Source: Chrysopilus asiliformis (Eukaryota > Arthropoda > Insecta > Diptera > Rhagionidae). From it: a stretch of DNA of 64,000 nt. A program made the translations under genes and the position numbers. Numbering within the stretch: the stretch's first letter is position 1; each line of letters opens with the position of its first letter. The notes below the pieces were generated by a model. The model was not told where the DNA came from. It saw only the letters and a list, made by a program, of their open reading frames with translations, and made no database searches. The stretch covers positions 90,857,848-90,921,847 of the forward strand of contig OZ035960.1 in the NCBI GenBank assembly GCA_964034945.1, in the 5' to 3' direction. Positions 35,901 through 44,500 of the stretch are shown here, in pieces.

Positions 35901-36573
35901 GCCGGAATTTTCATAACGTACAATAACTTTTTTGCAAATACTAATAATATCTAATCAAAAAAAAATTTTTTTTTTAATTTTTTTTTTTATAAAAATTCAT
36001 GAATTCTTTTAGAATGACAATTTGCTTCCATATTTCATCTCATTTGCTTTCCCAGCTAAGTCCGCGATTGTGCATTTACTCTTAGTTTTCACAATTTTAT
36101 GGCTGTATGGCGAAAAACGATTCCGACGTGATTACAAATTTATGACACAAAAGGATTTCTCCGAAATCGGATTTCGTTCTATGAAATATTTGAAACTGCT
36201 ACTATTACTCGCTATAGCGGTATGTAAAATGAATTTTTATTATTTTGTATAAATAATATTTTTCTTACAACACTTTTTTCAGGGCATTTATATTTATTTG
36301 GAAATTTCTCGAGCGGCATTCTATCCTCAAGATTCAACAGTTTCTTTCACTCTGCAAATAATTTTTTGTGATGTTCCATTTGTGATCATTCCGATTTATG
36401 GATTGGTTTTGCTCTGTATCGGAAAAGGCCAAAATAGAAGCATTTTAAATGAAAACTTACAGCAGTGGCATCCTCCACCAATTGATCACGAATCATATAA
36501 AGAAGGCTTTATAAAACCAAACATTGAAGCGAACCAAGAGATAGAGTTGGTTGAAACATTAGATTCTTCGTAA
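23959..36573 (+). CDS. SLC6-like transporter copy 2, complete (513 aa)
   Basis: Nine exons join in frame: 23959..24115, 24178..24309, 24996..25089, 28005..28092, 28150..28480, 28535..28647, 35727..35855, 36013..36219 and 36283..36573. They encode 12 predicted membrane segments of the LeuT/SLC6 fold. Visible landmarks are GQFSGNG after TM2 (exon 2), GSYNKFYDN after TM6 (exon 5), VTAIMDEF at TM8 (exon 7), LWLYGEKRF (exon 8) and a C-terminal WHPPP tail after TM12 (exon 9). Missing or changed are NVWRFP in TM1, the TM8 LDS (here FND), and EL2, which shrinks to about ten residues. Intron 6 must use a GC donor (GCAAGT at 28648) to stay in frame; it is 7.1 kb and contains a copia element. Intron 3 (2.9 kb) holds a MITE and a Tigger derivative. 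AATAAA follows at 36602-36607. Family members carry amino acids or amines; the substrate here is unknown and sodium coupling is doubtful. Confidence 0.85.
24402..24918. mobile_element. MITE in intron 2 of SLC6-like copy 2
   Basis: The ends TTGACATTAGGCTGGTTGCC and GGCATCCAGCCTAATGTCAA are inverted and flanked by TTAA-like sequence. About 515 bp and non-coding. Confidence 0.6.
25125..25224. mobile_element. 100-bp palindromic MITE (CAGTAGAATCCCGATAATTCG ends), TA duplication
   Basis: Almost the whole element is an inverted repeat: CAGTAGAATCCCGATAATTC and its complement, with TA on both sides (25123-25124, 25225-25226). It belongs to the same family as the element interrupted by copia (29493-29595 plus 34218-34292). 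It lies 35 bp after exon 3 of copy 2. Confidence 0.75.
25687..25718 (+). repeat. R2 repeat, left piece split by a Tigger derivative
   Basis: TACTCTATATGATATATCAT is the R2 head; the rest of the same copy resumes at 26764 beyond the inserted element. Confidence 0.65.
25935..26189 (+). pseudogene. Tigger-type transposase C-terminal remnant (84 aa)
   Basis: The frame shows EDIMEVLASYEENMTADDIL, resembling the acidic helix that follows the DDE domain in pogo/Tigger transposases (E-E-L-T-x-E-D-L). The DNA-binding and catalytic regions are absent. The assignment rests on this stretch plus the enclosing TIRs and TA duplication. Confidence 0.5.
26393..26627. mobile_element. piggyBac-type MITE with TTAA duplication
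   Basis: TTAACACTAGATTGCCCAAG and its complement CTTGGGCAATCTAGTGTTAA bound 235 bp; TTAA is the piggyBac target. Subterminal AGTCAAAATGACT palindromes occur at both ends. Confidence 0.8.
26764..27490 (+). repeat. R2 repeat, right piece
   Basis: It resumes with ACCGTTTGTAACGCATTGAA, ACAGGAGGGTGTTAGGGATG, then a GTCY tract in which a 16-bp GTCTGTCTGCGTGACC unit repeats three times, GATTGAGCTAGAGACTTGAA, and the AAAACGGTG blocks. Confidence 0.7.
27635..27864. mobile_element. TA-flanked MITE (CAGTTCAAGTCCTCTAACTCG ends)
   Basis: The left end CAGTTCAAGTCCTCTAACTC and the right end GAGTTAGAGGACTTTGACTG are inverted, with TA on both flanks, in the style of pogo/Tigger MITEs. Inner copies of TCGAGTTA(A/G)AG recur. 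It lies 140 bp before exon 4 of SLC6-like copy 2. Confidence 0.7.
28715..29465 (-). repeat. dispersed repeat family R4
   Basis: Contains CTTTTCTCTGATTATTTAAT-type sequence, AGTTAACAAAAAAA, TTTCAAGTCGCTAGCTCAAC, CGTTCTCGGGTTATTTAGGA, an ACAGACAGACAGAC run and CGGATTTCGCACTGATCAG. Related copies are at 36985-37200, 42015-42670 and 63935-64000; the R5 copies (37930-38480, 62330-62760) look like the opposite orientation of a sister subfamily. Confidence 0.6.
29493..29595. mobile_element. left part of a CAGTAGAATCCCGATAATTCG MITE split by copia
   Basis: Same family as 25125-25224. Its right part is at 34218-34292, ending CGGGATTCTACTG plus TA. The copia target duplication CCGAT comes from this MITE. 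Confidence 0.75.
29596..29753 (+). repeat. copia 5' LTR
   Basis: 158 bp, identical to the 3' LTR except one T/C difference near position 20. It contains TATATAAATAACAG and an AATAAAG that could serve transcription start and polyadenylation. Confidence 0.9.
29756..29769 (+). other. copia primer-binding site
   Basis: GGTTATGGGCCCAG begins three bases after the LTR and resembles the initiator-tRNA internal site used by copia-type elements. Confidence 0.7.
29843..33337 (+). CDS. copia Gag-Pol polyprotein, Gag through reverse transcriptase (1164 aa)
   Basis: One long frame carries Gag (YDSWKVQM near residue 17), a CCHC knuckle near 232-245 (CYNCNKKGHYASSC), the aspartic protease DSG near 279, the integrase with its HHCC region (HERFGH near 414, CEVC near 449) and catalytic acids in HSDICGP, TDNG and the downstream PQQNGTAERAN, then reverse transcriptase with DVTAAYLNGE near 984 and the YVDD site near 1069. 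The integrase-before-RT order defines Ty1/copia. The frame stops after NCSNI at 33335-33337, where the polyprotein should run on into RNase H; the continuation is in another frame starting at 33337. A single small indel here probably inactivates this copy, unless the elongating ribosome shifts. Confidence 0.9.
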   Translation: MMGSSLYQIEKLTENNYDSWKVQMRSVLIHSELWFCVNDPEPVKQEEQEVWKKKDEKALATILLSVTSQQLIHVKKSETSKEAWEKLESIFQPKGPARKVTLFKQLINLRMSEATNMHDHLNKFFEILGRLGEIDVELSDEMVVILLLSSLPASFESFVIAMESTDELPTSAVVKTKLLEEGQRRERDVQQDPEAAFFLKRKNKAQPQLQPHSQTESSRTQQKPPAQRSRFKCYNCNKKGHYASSCREPPKNQIKPTTSFAMLNANFSFLNQRKDCWILDSGTTSHMCCERSLFKNISNHVEKIEFANNHFINSIGRGEIVLHTTYSEVVLNDVLFVPDLFSNFISIGKATKNGHVVEFNAKEATIKNTRGAIMLVASKTDNLFVFQSDNSEKKLLLGATNINHNRSDEFLLWHERFGHINAKSLNSIYNNNMVRGLTLKDRREKIQCEVCIKSKICTLPFSESSTRSNELLELIHSDICGPMKTRSVGGARYFLIFIDDYSRKMFVYFLREKSEAFEKFKQFKAMVELETSKKIKVLRTDNGREYLNKDFGSFLRDHGIHHQTTICYTPQQNGTAERANRTIVEKARCLLVSSELPQSLWAEAVNCAVYLINRSPTKRLNKSTPYEAWCGQKPSVGHLRTFGCKAIMLDKRRPKSKFHPRGIETVMIGYAENSKGYRLYDRKSSKTFIRRDVTFMEKPGNLIENFQNNNDFVILDPTEGETQNNSTRKSVSRNFSRPEMDAEGDDADDEVFYSDEDSEFQLEDIETNLTCSKFASGRDQENAEGDPGGSRSSRQSSSIIPDGSTREEPESSNRDSEAEIEAQELRGGSGIKRGRPKNEDLMYNRTGQPGRPKKVFSASNNYMDMGNDKIENPLTVNDALNRPDAHKWQESMDKEFDQLQKNGTWELVHLPKGKRAIRSKWVFNVKRNKEGQIERYKSRLVAKGCSQIFGVNYNETFSPVVRYSTIRLILALAAEYNLIIHQMDVTAAYLNGELSDEVYMFQPEHYVDKNWPQKVCKLKKGLYGLKQSGREWNAKLDKVLKNIGLTRCNSDTCVYFIKNSNSICIIAVYVDDIMIACSNEDLMYNIKHKIGLEFDVIDKGPVDYFLGMEVERDMKNQTISISHKQFIKTLLEKYNMSDTRKCSTPLDPGMKFKKCDECTNCSNI
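33337..34011 (+). pseudogene. copia RNase H and polyprotein C-terminus, out of frame
   Basis: It encodes YQSLIGSLMYL, the RNase H run with ADADW, STEAEYMAL and GDNLSALQL, and the end of the polyprotein. It starts exactly where the main frame stops and has no strong ATG of its own. It belongs to the same polyprotein, displaced by a frameshift. Confidence 0.85.
34060..34217 (+). repeat. copia 3' LTR
   Basis: It follows the GAGGGAGAG polypurine tract directly and is matched by the 5' LTR over its full length. Confidence 0.9.
34218..34292. mobile_element. right part of the MITE split by copia
   Basis: It runs from the second CCGAT to CGGGATTCTACTG, followed by TA at 34293-34294. Confidence 0.75.
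34433..34890 (+). repeat. dispersed repeat family R3, second copy
   Basis: TATACCCTTATGGTGAAACC, CCGTTTGTAATGCCAAGATC, a CCGTCCGTCCGTCC run and ACCATACGGGTTTTCAATAA in the R3 order. It lacks the central AAAACGGTGCATC segment present at 22684-23190. Confidence 0.7.
34891..35639. other. intron 6 of copy 2, right part
   Basis: Anonymous AT-rich DNA. A 71-codon ORF at 34941-35156 has no recognisable motif. Confidence 0.35.
35640..35701. mobile_element. terminus related to the 9773-10342 element
   Basis: CCGGATGACCCAAAATAAAT and TATGATCACCCTA are the complement of the left end of the element at 9773. The other terminus was not identified. It is 25 bp before exon 7 of copy 2. Confidence 0.4.
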
Positions 36574-36984
36574 CCGTTTATATTATTTTTAAGTGTTTTT
36601 AAATAAATTAAAAAAATATTCAGAAAATTAAAAAAAGTAATAGTGGAATAATTTATGCTTCTTTCAATACGACTTTTCTTTAAAAAAGTTAAACCACCTC
36701 GGTACGGAAAACAGACAGGGCCCGATCTAGAGGAGCGAGCTTTTTAATGCTTTTTCTATTAAATTTCAACCCTCTCAAATTATTAACTACATTTTTAATC
36801 ATTTTTAATCTATAGTTTGATAGATTGTGATAAAAAAAAGTATTACATTTAATTCCCAGCAGCATTAAATGGGTATATTTTTAATACTTTTTGTTCTAAC
36901 TTTTAATCCCAGTTCTGGAATTCGAAATTTTGTAATAAAATTTGTATTATTTTTCAATATTTCCTAACTTTTCCAAAAATTAAC

Positions 36985-37200
36985 GGAAAACTACGATTTT
37001 TGTGAAACTTATTTACAAAGAATTTCAAGTCGCTAGGTCAACGCGTTCTCGAGTTATTTAAGATTCGTACAACGGACAGACAGACAGACAGATGCACGGA
37101 CATCCTCATAATTCTGCCTGAAACGGATTTCGTACTGATCAAAAAATTTCTATCTGTTCCCGTTTTAGAGTAGATCTTCGTCATGAATACAATACTATGG
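36985..37200 (-). repeat. R4 repeat fragment
   Basis: TTTCAAGTCGCTAGGTCAAC, CGTTCTCGAGTTATTTAAGA, an ACAGACAGACAGACAG run and CGGATTTCGTACTGATCA, in the same order as at 28715-29465. Confidence 0.6.
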
Positions 37201-37434
37201 GAAATTATTATATGAATACTTTCTAATCTGATAAAGTAATCGTTCATGTAATAAATACAGTCTTAACAAAATTGTTTTTATAAAAAAGATTTTATTAATA
37301 AAACATAAAACCCTTTTGCCAATTATTACACTTTTTAAATAAACTCCTTTTGCCAATTTGTTAAACTTTTTATCAAATTGAATGTTCGGTGTTACCAATT
37401 GATAAAATAAATTATCAAATTGATTAATATTTTG

Positions 37435-37789
37435 TTAAGGTGCCGCTCCACATGAGAGTAAATGCCGACGAGAACCTCTCGATAGCAGCTACTCGCAAAT
37501 GGACACGTCTCTGAGAGTCGCTCCCAGAAACTCGCAAAAACTCGCGAGCTACGCACCCACGACACGCACCCACTGAACTCTCGGGGAGTTGCTCGCCAGA
37601 TACGAACGGCGTTTGAATTTCGCTAGTAGCTCTCGAGAAGTCGCCAAAGCAAGAAAAAATCAAGATATTGGTCTTGAAAAGAAAAAAATCGCCGAAATTA
37701 ACTCTCAAATGGGCAACCTCCTGCGAGTAATTCTCGAGAGTTTTTGAGAGTTACTCGCGTATTTACTCTCATGTGGAGCGGCACCTTAA
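37435..37789. mobile_element. piggyBac-type MITE with TTAA duplication, GC-rich
   Basis: TTAAGGTGCCGCTCCACATG and its complement bound 355 bp, the inverted match continuing through AGAGTAAAT. The body carries many ACTCGC/GCGAGT motifs (for example 37492, 37531, 37546, 37740), an unusual composition for this AT-rich window. It is intergenic between copies 2 and 3. Confidence 0.75.
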
Positions 37790-37929
37790 GACAATAAAAA
37801 TGTAGGCTATATATGTGAATATATATATATGTTTCATTTCATGAAACGCATTCAAACAAATTAATTTTAAAAATTTAGAAAATAGTTAAATTAATAGTTA
37901 GAAAATTGTTAAATTTTTAATATCCACGT

Positions 37930-38480
37930 TTTCAGATTTTTACTTTCTTCTACGGAGTATAATAAAGTATTGTATTCATGAAAAATTTCGACCTCTTAAT
38001 TTTGCCTAAAAAACATTTCCCGATCACTCCTGAGTCGATTGGAGTCATATTAAAAAAATGTCTTTCTGTCTGTCAGTCTGTCTGTCAGTCTGTCTGTCAG
38101 TCTGTCTGTCAGTCTGTCTGTCAGTCTGTCTGTCAGTCTGTGTACAAGATTTCTCAAAAACTAATAGAGCTAGCGCCATGAAATTTTATAGGCATGTTGG
38201 GTCCTGAAATGGGACGATCCTATCAACTTTTGGTGGAAATCCGTTAACCGGAAGTATCCAAAATGGCGGTTTTTCAAAAATCGCAATTTCGTTTTTCTCG
38301 ATTTACTCCCAAACTACGCGTTTTTTAGTGGCCTTAAGTATGACAAAACTTGGAGAACCAACAATTTATTGGGAGGTTGTATTGGGTTGACAATACGACA
38401 GGGCTATAACGTAAATTGCACAGGGTCGTAGATTTTGTAGAAGAAAGTTTTGTGTTGACCACAACTGATATTTTAAAAAG
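37930..38480 (+). repeat. dispersed repeat family R5
   Basis: Begins TTTTTACTTTCTTCTACGGA, AAGTATTGTATTCATGAAAA, CTTAATTTTGCCTAAAAAAC, a GTCTGTCA array, then TTTTGGTGGAAATCCGTTAA and CGATTTACTCC. A second copy is at 62330-62760. Confidence 0.65.
38059..38142 (+). repeat. 12-bp tandem repeat (CTGTCTGTCAGT)n
   Basis: About six head-to-tail copies of a 12-bp unit, itself built from GTCT/GTCA tetramers, inside the R5 copy. Confidence 0.85.
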
Positions 38481-38715
38481 ATTTCATTTTTTTTTTGCAA
38501 AATATTAAGGCCAGAAGTATTTTTTCGAAGCAATACAAGTACCTTTTTCGAAAAATTTTATTCGTTTGGAATTTTGGGCAAAAATATCATCGAAAATCAA
38601 TTATTTCGTTTCGTACAGTATTATTGTTGTCATTCATTGTTTCTATTTCTCCTCAATATTGTAAAATTAGAGCGAACATCGAAGAGTAATTATATGGAAC
38701 GTCATGAATTTCTAA

Positions 38716-39136
38716 TGCCTGGAGCCCAATGAACGCAACGCGAACGCAGAAACTGTTACTTACAAGTTTGTTCCATAGAAATCATTTGAAGTGAACGCAA
38801 TGAATGCACCTACAACGCAAAAGTTTGCAAACTTCTAACTTTGCCGCAGAATTATACGTTGACAGTTCATAAAGTGAGGCTGGGGAAATGTCGTTCGAGG
38901 AAAAATTGATTGCCTTACTGCAATAACATACAAATAACAAAGATAAAGACCAACAAAGCAAATTATCGCTTCAAAATGATCAATTTTTGTAATTTTGCCA
39001 ACTTTATACCACTTTATATTATGTCACTTGTACTACTACACGAGATGCCATTGGACTCTGCCGCTGAAATGTTACGCTGCGTGACAGTTCACAGCGTTAC
39101 AGTTGCGTTCGCGTTGCATTCATTGGGCTTCAGAGG
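38716..39136. mobile_element. PIF/Harbinger MITE, deletion derivative of the 55990-57615 element
   Basis: TGCCTGGAGCCCAATGAACG and CATTCATTGGGCTTCAGAGG are inverted ends flanked by TAA on both sides (38713-38715, 39137-39139), the 3-bp target typical of PIF/Harbinger. Internal blocks AAAGTGAGGCTGGGGAAATG and AAGATAAAGACCAACAAAGC reappear in reverse orientation near the two ends of the Harbinger copy at 55990-57615. Confidence 0.8.
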
Positions 39137-39139
39137 TAA

Positions 39140-39558
39140 GGGATAAATAGAAAAACACTGAGAAAAACAGAAAGAGAAATTTGTCAATCAATGTTGAGTG
39201 ATGCTGAGGAAGAATTTCCCTTGGAGTAATTTTGACTTTTATCAATTTGATAGAGCCTTTTATCAATTTGATAAATCCTCTTTATCAGATCCAAAATTCA
39301 TGATGATTTCGTCAAAATGGTCACTATTTTTATTAAATTAATAATGTTTTTTTAAATTAACAATAGTTTATATATACAGATTTCCGGGCGGAAAGCATTT
39401 GCCGTATTTTTGCTACAAACCGTTCAAGAAATTCGGCATTTCAATACGCGCTCGGTCCTAGATACCTGTCTAGTCGCAGATACGTAAAAATTCCTATAAG
39501 TAGGAGCATATCCTTAAATCTCTATATGTATAAAAGCAATCAGCATTAAAAAAAACTT
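39140..39558. other. spacer between tail-to-tail copies 2 and 3
   Basis: Short TTATCAATTTGATA palindromes around 39240-39290; no gene or element boundary was recognised. Confidence 0.35.
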
Positions 39559-39616
39559 TTTATTAAATATTCTAAAATAAAATATAACATAATTCCCATT
39601 ATAATTATTTTTAACT

Positions 39617-41532
39617 TCAGCTCACAACAGCTTTTTCGCCCGAAATCGTCTCCAATTCAATGGTATCGTCCAGCTTCTGGGTATTTTCTTCTTCGGCTAA
39701 GTTTACGTAAGATTCTAAAACTGGTTCAAATGCATTCCAGGATTTCAAATTTTTACTTTTAAAATCTTTTAAATTTCCTCGATGTTTGAAAATAATGTAA
39801 ATTATATAAACTGGTATTAGAACGAAGGGGCCAACAAAGAATATTAACTGCATAGCTATTACACCTGTTCCAAAAATCGTTGTTGTTAAATGACCGAAAT
39901 TCATTAATTCACAATGCAAGTACAGAGCCTGAAAGGTGACAAGAAACTTTTAAAAATCAAATTTTACGTTCAAATGTTATTGACGGGATAGTGTAATTTT
40001 TTAAGATATTCTAAAGCGAAACTAACATCATTCGTCCTTCTCTTTTCCCGCCTTATCCTCAAGTCGTTTTTCTAAAATACCTTCACTCTAAATGGTTTGT
40101 GTGAACTCACACTAAAAATGGCTGGAAAAAACTCATTTTTTTTTGAGTTTTTTCGCGTGATTTCCAAAAATAGTGTGAAATCTCTATTTTTTTGAGTGAT
40201 TTCATCACAAAATTTACGTGATTTCCAATAATCGAAACTAAATTTGTGTGATTTTGCCCAAAAGAAGTGAAACACTTCAACGCAGACAGTAAAATCCCAA
40301 CAGGAATGTGATTTCACATAAAATTTTGTATCAAATCGCACACATTTGATGTGTTTTTCAATATTCCTTTGTTGATTTTTTTGTGTAAAAATCATCACTA
40401 AATATTTTGTTGAAATTCACACTGATTTTTGTATGAATTCACGCTCTATTTTTCAATCACACTGCAGTGTGAAATCACTACATTTAATGTAGACATTCAG
40501 CTTTCTATATTAAATTTAGTGAAATCCAACAGAAATCAATTAGAGTGTAGTTAAGTTATGACTGATTGGAATTAGATGTATGGAAGACTTGTGTAAAATT
40601 TCAGTCTGATTCTTCCTTTCTACAAAACGTATTATATAAAAATGTTTTGCAGAAACACTTAGAACAACAAAGGTGCGCAACGAGTTTCAAAAAACATAAC
40701 AAAAGCTATAATTGCCAATCTGGCAATTATTGGAGACCCGTATGGTGATATTCGTATCAAAATTCGAACAGTTGTATCGAAATTCCTCTTTGAAGTCAAA
40801 CTTTTCAATAAGATTTTTTAAAATTTATTCCAATCGGATTTTGATGTATGGGAGTTTTATGTAGAATCATATCCTAAATAACTTTTGTTCTAAGACTTTT
40901 TTGATAAGATGCACCGTTTTTGAGATATTCATAAAAACGTTTTCGTTCGTATGGTCCATTATAGCCCATTAACGAACTTAGCCTTGCATTTTACGAAAAA
41001 CGGATCTACGCAAAATTTCAAGTCTCTAGGTCAATCCGTGCGCCAGCAATCCGTGCCACAGACGGACGGACGGACGGACAGACGGATGGACGGACGGACA
41101 GACGGACGGACGGACGGACATGCTAAATTCAACTTTTTTTATCATTCTAAACACCCTGGTGTTATTCATTTTTTTGTGTGATGACGGGATCTTGGCGTTA
41201 CAAACGGTAAGGCAAAGTTAATATACTCTTTGGTTTCACCATACGCATATAATCAGAATCCTAACCCAGCGCTTACACGCGTCTGTAGAGCTGACACAGT
41301 CGCTGACACAGTCTCGTGTAAATGCACTGACTGCCAGTTCGCTAAATGTATTTTAATTCGTTGTCAGTAATTTGACATTTGAAGTCTGTGCTACTGACAG
41401 ACTTTATAGTCGCGTGTAAGGGCCGGGTAAGGCCCTATCCCCGAACACAATACTCGAATCATAAATTCACTATCGGTGTTGATATAAAACACTAACAACA
41501 ACATTAAATTTACGATTCGAACCAATCTTTCG

Positions 41533-41565
<33 letters not shown>

Positions 41566-44500
41566 AATCAATCGTGTTTGGCGATCCGTTCATTTGTATG
41601 GCGGCCGAATTGATTTTGGATTGCAATGGTTTTTGGTTAATACTAATTTCAATTGGAATTAGATTTATGGAAGGGTTATGTAAAATTGTATTTACTTTCG
41701 GTTTGTAATTTCGACGCAAGGCGAACGAAACCAATTAGAATCTTACCTGGCAAATGAAAAATATTTTAAAAACAATAAATATTACTTACAAAAACAACAA
41801 CCAAAATCGCTGGCAAAATAAATTTCATCAATTTGAATCCTTGTTTCGAAATATGTTTCTCGACTATAATTTGATAATCTTTTAAAAATCTCTTTTGTCC
41901 ATAAAACCATAAAATAGTTATCGCTAAAATAAGTTGTGCGAAGGTAAGTTTTGATGGAGCCATTGAATTTGTGAACATTAAGAACCACACGTTTTGCTAT
42001 AATATAAAAAAACATCGGTTATGGTCAGCACAAAACTCTCCTCCGAAATATTTAGTTTCGGAAAAATGTAAAAAATAATGTTTTTTCAAATATCTTGAAA
42101 ACCGTGAAAGTTATTTAAAAACTGTTAACGAAAAAAATGCAGGAAATTTCATTTCCTTTGACTTTAGTTATATGCATTTTTTGGTAATAGCGCATAGTTT
42201 TCGAAAGATTTTCTAATGGACTTTTTTTCATATATCTTGAGAACCGTTAGAGATACAAAAAACCGCTAAGGCAAAAAATGTGTAAAATTCTATATCCTTT
42301 AAATGTCGTTTTATTCATTTTTTTCCAAAAAGCGCAAAAAATTCGAGAATTAAAAAAAACGGTATTATTTGTATGAGAGATATCCGTTATAGCTACCGTT
42401 ATTTTACCAAAAGTTGATAGAAAACTACGATTTTTGCAAAACTTATTTACAAAAATTTTCAAGTCTCTAGGTCAACGCGTTCTCGAGTTGTTTAAGATAC
42501 GTAAATTGGACAGATCGACAGACTTACAGACACAGACCAATAGACCGACAGACAGACGGACCGACAGACAAATGCACGGACATCCTCATAATTTTGCTTG
42601 AAACGTTTTTCGTATTGATTAGAATTTTTTTATCTGCCTGCGTTCTCGAGTCCGTCAAATTTATTTCTTACTTTTTTAATTCTTAATTAAAATTTAATTC
42701 TTAACGCACTAGCAGAAAAAAAAACTTCAACTTACTTTTAAGCAGTAAAAAATTGAACACGAGAACATCAATAAGCAGAAAGTAAATACAAATTCCAATT
42801 TATACTTCCTGAGAATAACAAACTCGTCCGTCAGCGATATAACATTCAAAATTAAATTTGTCATCTAAAAGATATTTAAAACCACAATTAAATTCATGAA
42901 TTTTACTTTTAAATAAAAAAATATTTCACCAATTGATTAAAAGACAAGAAAAACATGAATAAATAAAAAGCTCCCTGGTATATCGGCTGAAAAGTTTCCA
43001 AGTTAAAGACAAGACTGTTCTTCTGAAATGGTACGTAATTGTAGTCTAATTCAGCTGGTATAATTTGCAATGTGTCTAAATTGTAAAAAAATAGTAATTT
43101 AGTTCGAAAACAGAAATTATTTAAAAACCAAAATCAGCATTCATCCCCGCAGCAGTTAACATTGTAATGATATTCAGTATTGCCAACACAATCGTAATGT
43201 GGAATGCATTTCTCTTTGGATCATCCCGAAGCATATTGCAACTTCCCAAAGTGACAAGAATTCCATTTGAGGTTCCCAGACTTCGGACACATAAGCCAGC
43301 CGTTGCCAACCACAATTTATAATCATAAAAATTATGAGTGTGACTTATAATCGTTCCATATGCAAATAAAATGCCGTTCACCAAGCCATATGAAAGAAAT
43401 CCAATTGTTAAAATAAATACTGGGACTCCAGATGTGAATAGTAATATTTTCCCATACTAGAAAAAAAATCATAATAATAATAATATAGAGAATATATAAA
43501 AAACCTCAATACCTTTCGGATGCCAAACAAAACAATGACTGCTCCAAATCCCCAAATAACGAAATTTATTCCTACCATGCCATAATCATAGGCTGGAAAT
43601 CTATAAAAAATTAGGCTTCTTTTGAGTTGTTTAAAAAAAATACATGATCTTTTTACATTTTGTCAGTTCCGCTGAAAGCTCTCAGTAATTTATCAGAAAG
43701 TAGCCCACTTTCAACAGTCATCATTTTTAAATTATGAATTAACATTACATATGATAAACCTAGAAAATTTTAGTGAAATTCTACAACATTTTGAAACAAT
43801 TATCTGTGGGAAAAATACCTTCAAAAGTTTAGAAATTGACAAAAATATGGATTTCTATCGAATTCGAAAATTAAAAACATAAGAAAATCTACAATTGCTA
43901 GGGGCCAATCGTCAAATACTCTAATATGATAACAGGGAAAATGTTTATTTAAAAACAACATTTGTATAGGAGATGTGGAGTGGTCTGATTGGATTTTGAT
44001 GTATGGAACGGATATGTAAAATCATATTCTAAACAGATTTTAACTTTATAATTTTTTTAATACAACTCATCGTTTTCAAGAAAATAAAAAAATAAAAGAA
44101 ATTATTAAATTTGTATGGGGGGGGGGGGGGGGGAGGAGTAGTCAAACTGGATTTTGATGTGCAAATAAGTTATGTAAAATCATATTTTAAACAAATTTCA
44201 TCTCCATAAATTTTTGTATACGATGCACAGTTTTCGAGAAAACAGGAAAAGTATTCCATTTGTATGAGAGAGGCTGCAAAAATTGCAAAAAACTGTTTCG
44301 TTTGCATGGAAGGCGGGGGAAGGAATAGTCCAATTTTGCCCGTTCAAGAACTTAGCCAAACAATTTATGAGAAACGTGATTATACAAAATTTCAAGTTTG
44401 TAGCTCAATCCTTTTGAAAGTTATGGTGTTCACGGACGGACAGGCGAACCGACATCCGGAATTCAAAATCTTTGGTCATCCCTAACACCCTGGTGTAGTT

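Noticed and set aside
36022..36252. 76-codon ORF as a separate small membrane protein
   Set aside because: It is exon 8 of SLC6-like copy 2 read through its donor into intron 8; similar exon read-throughs occur at 28198, 41766, 43121, 50491, 53483 and 61715.
38059..38142. Regularly repeated 12-mers as a CRISPR-like array
   Set aside because: Units are contiguous without spacers and the context is a eukaryotic dispersed repeat.
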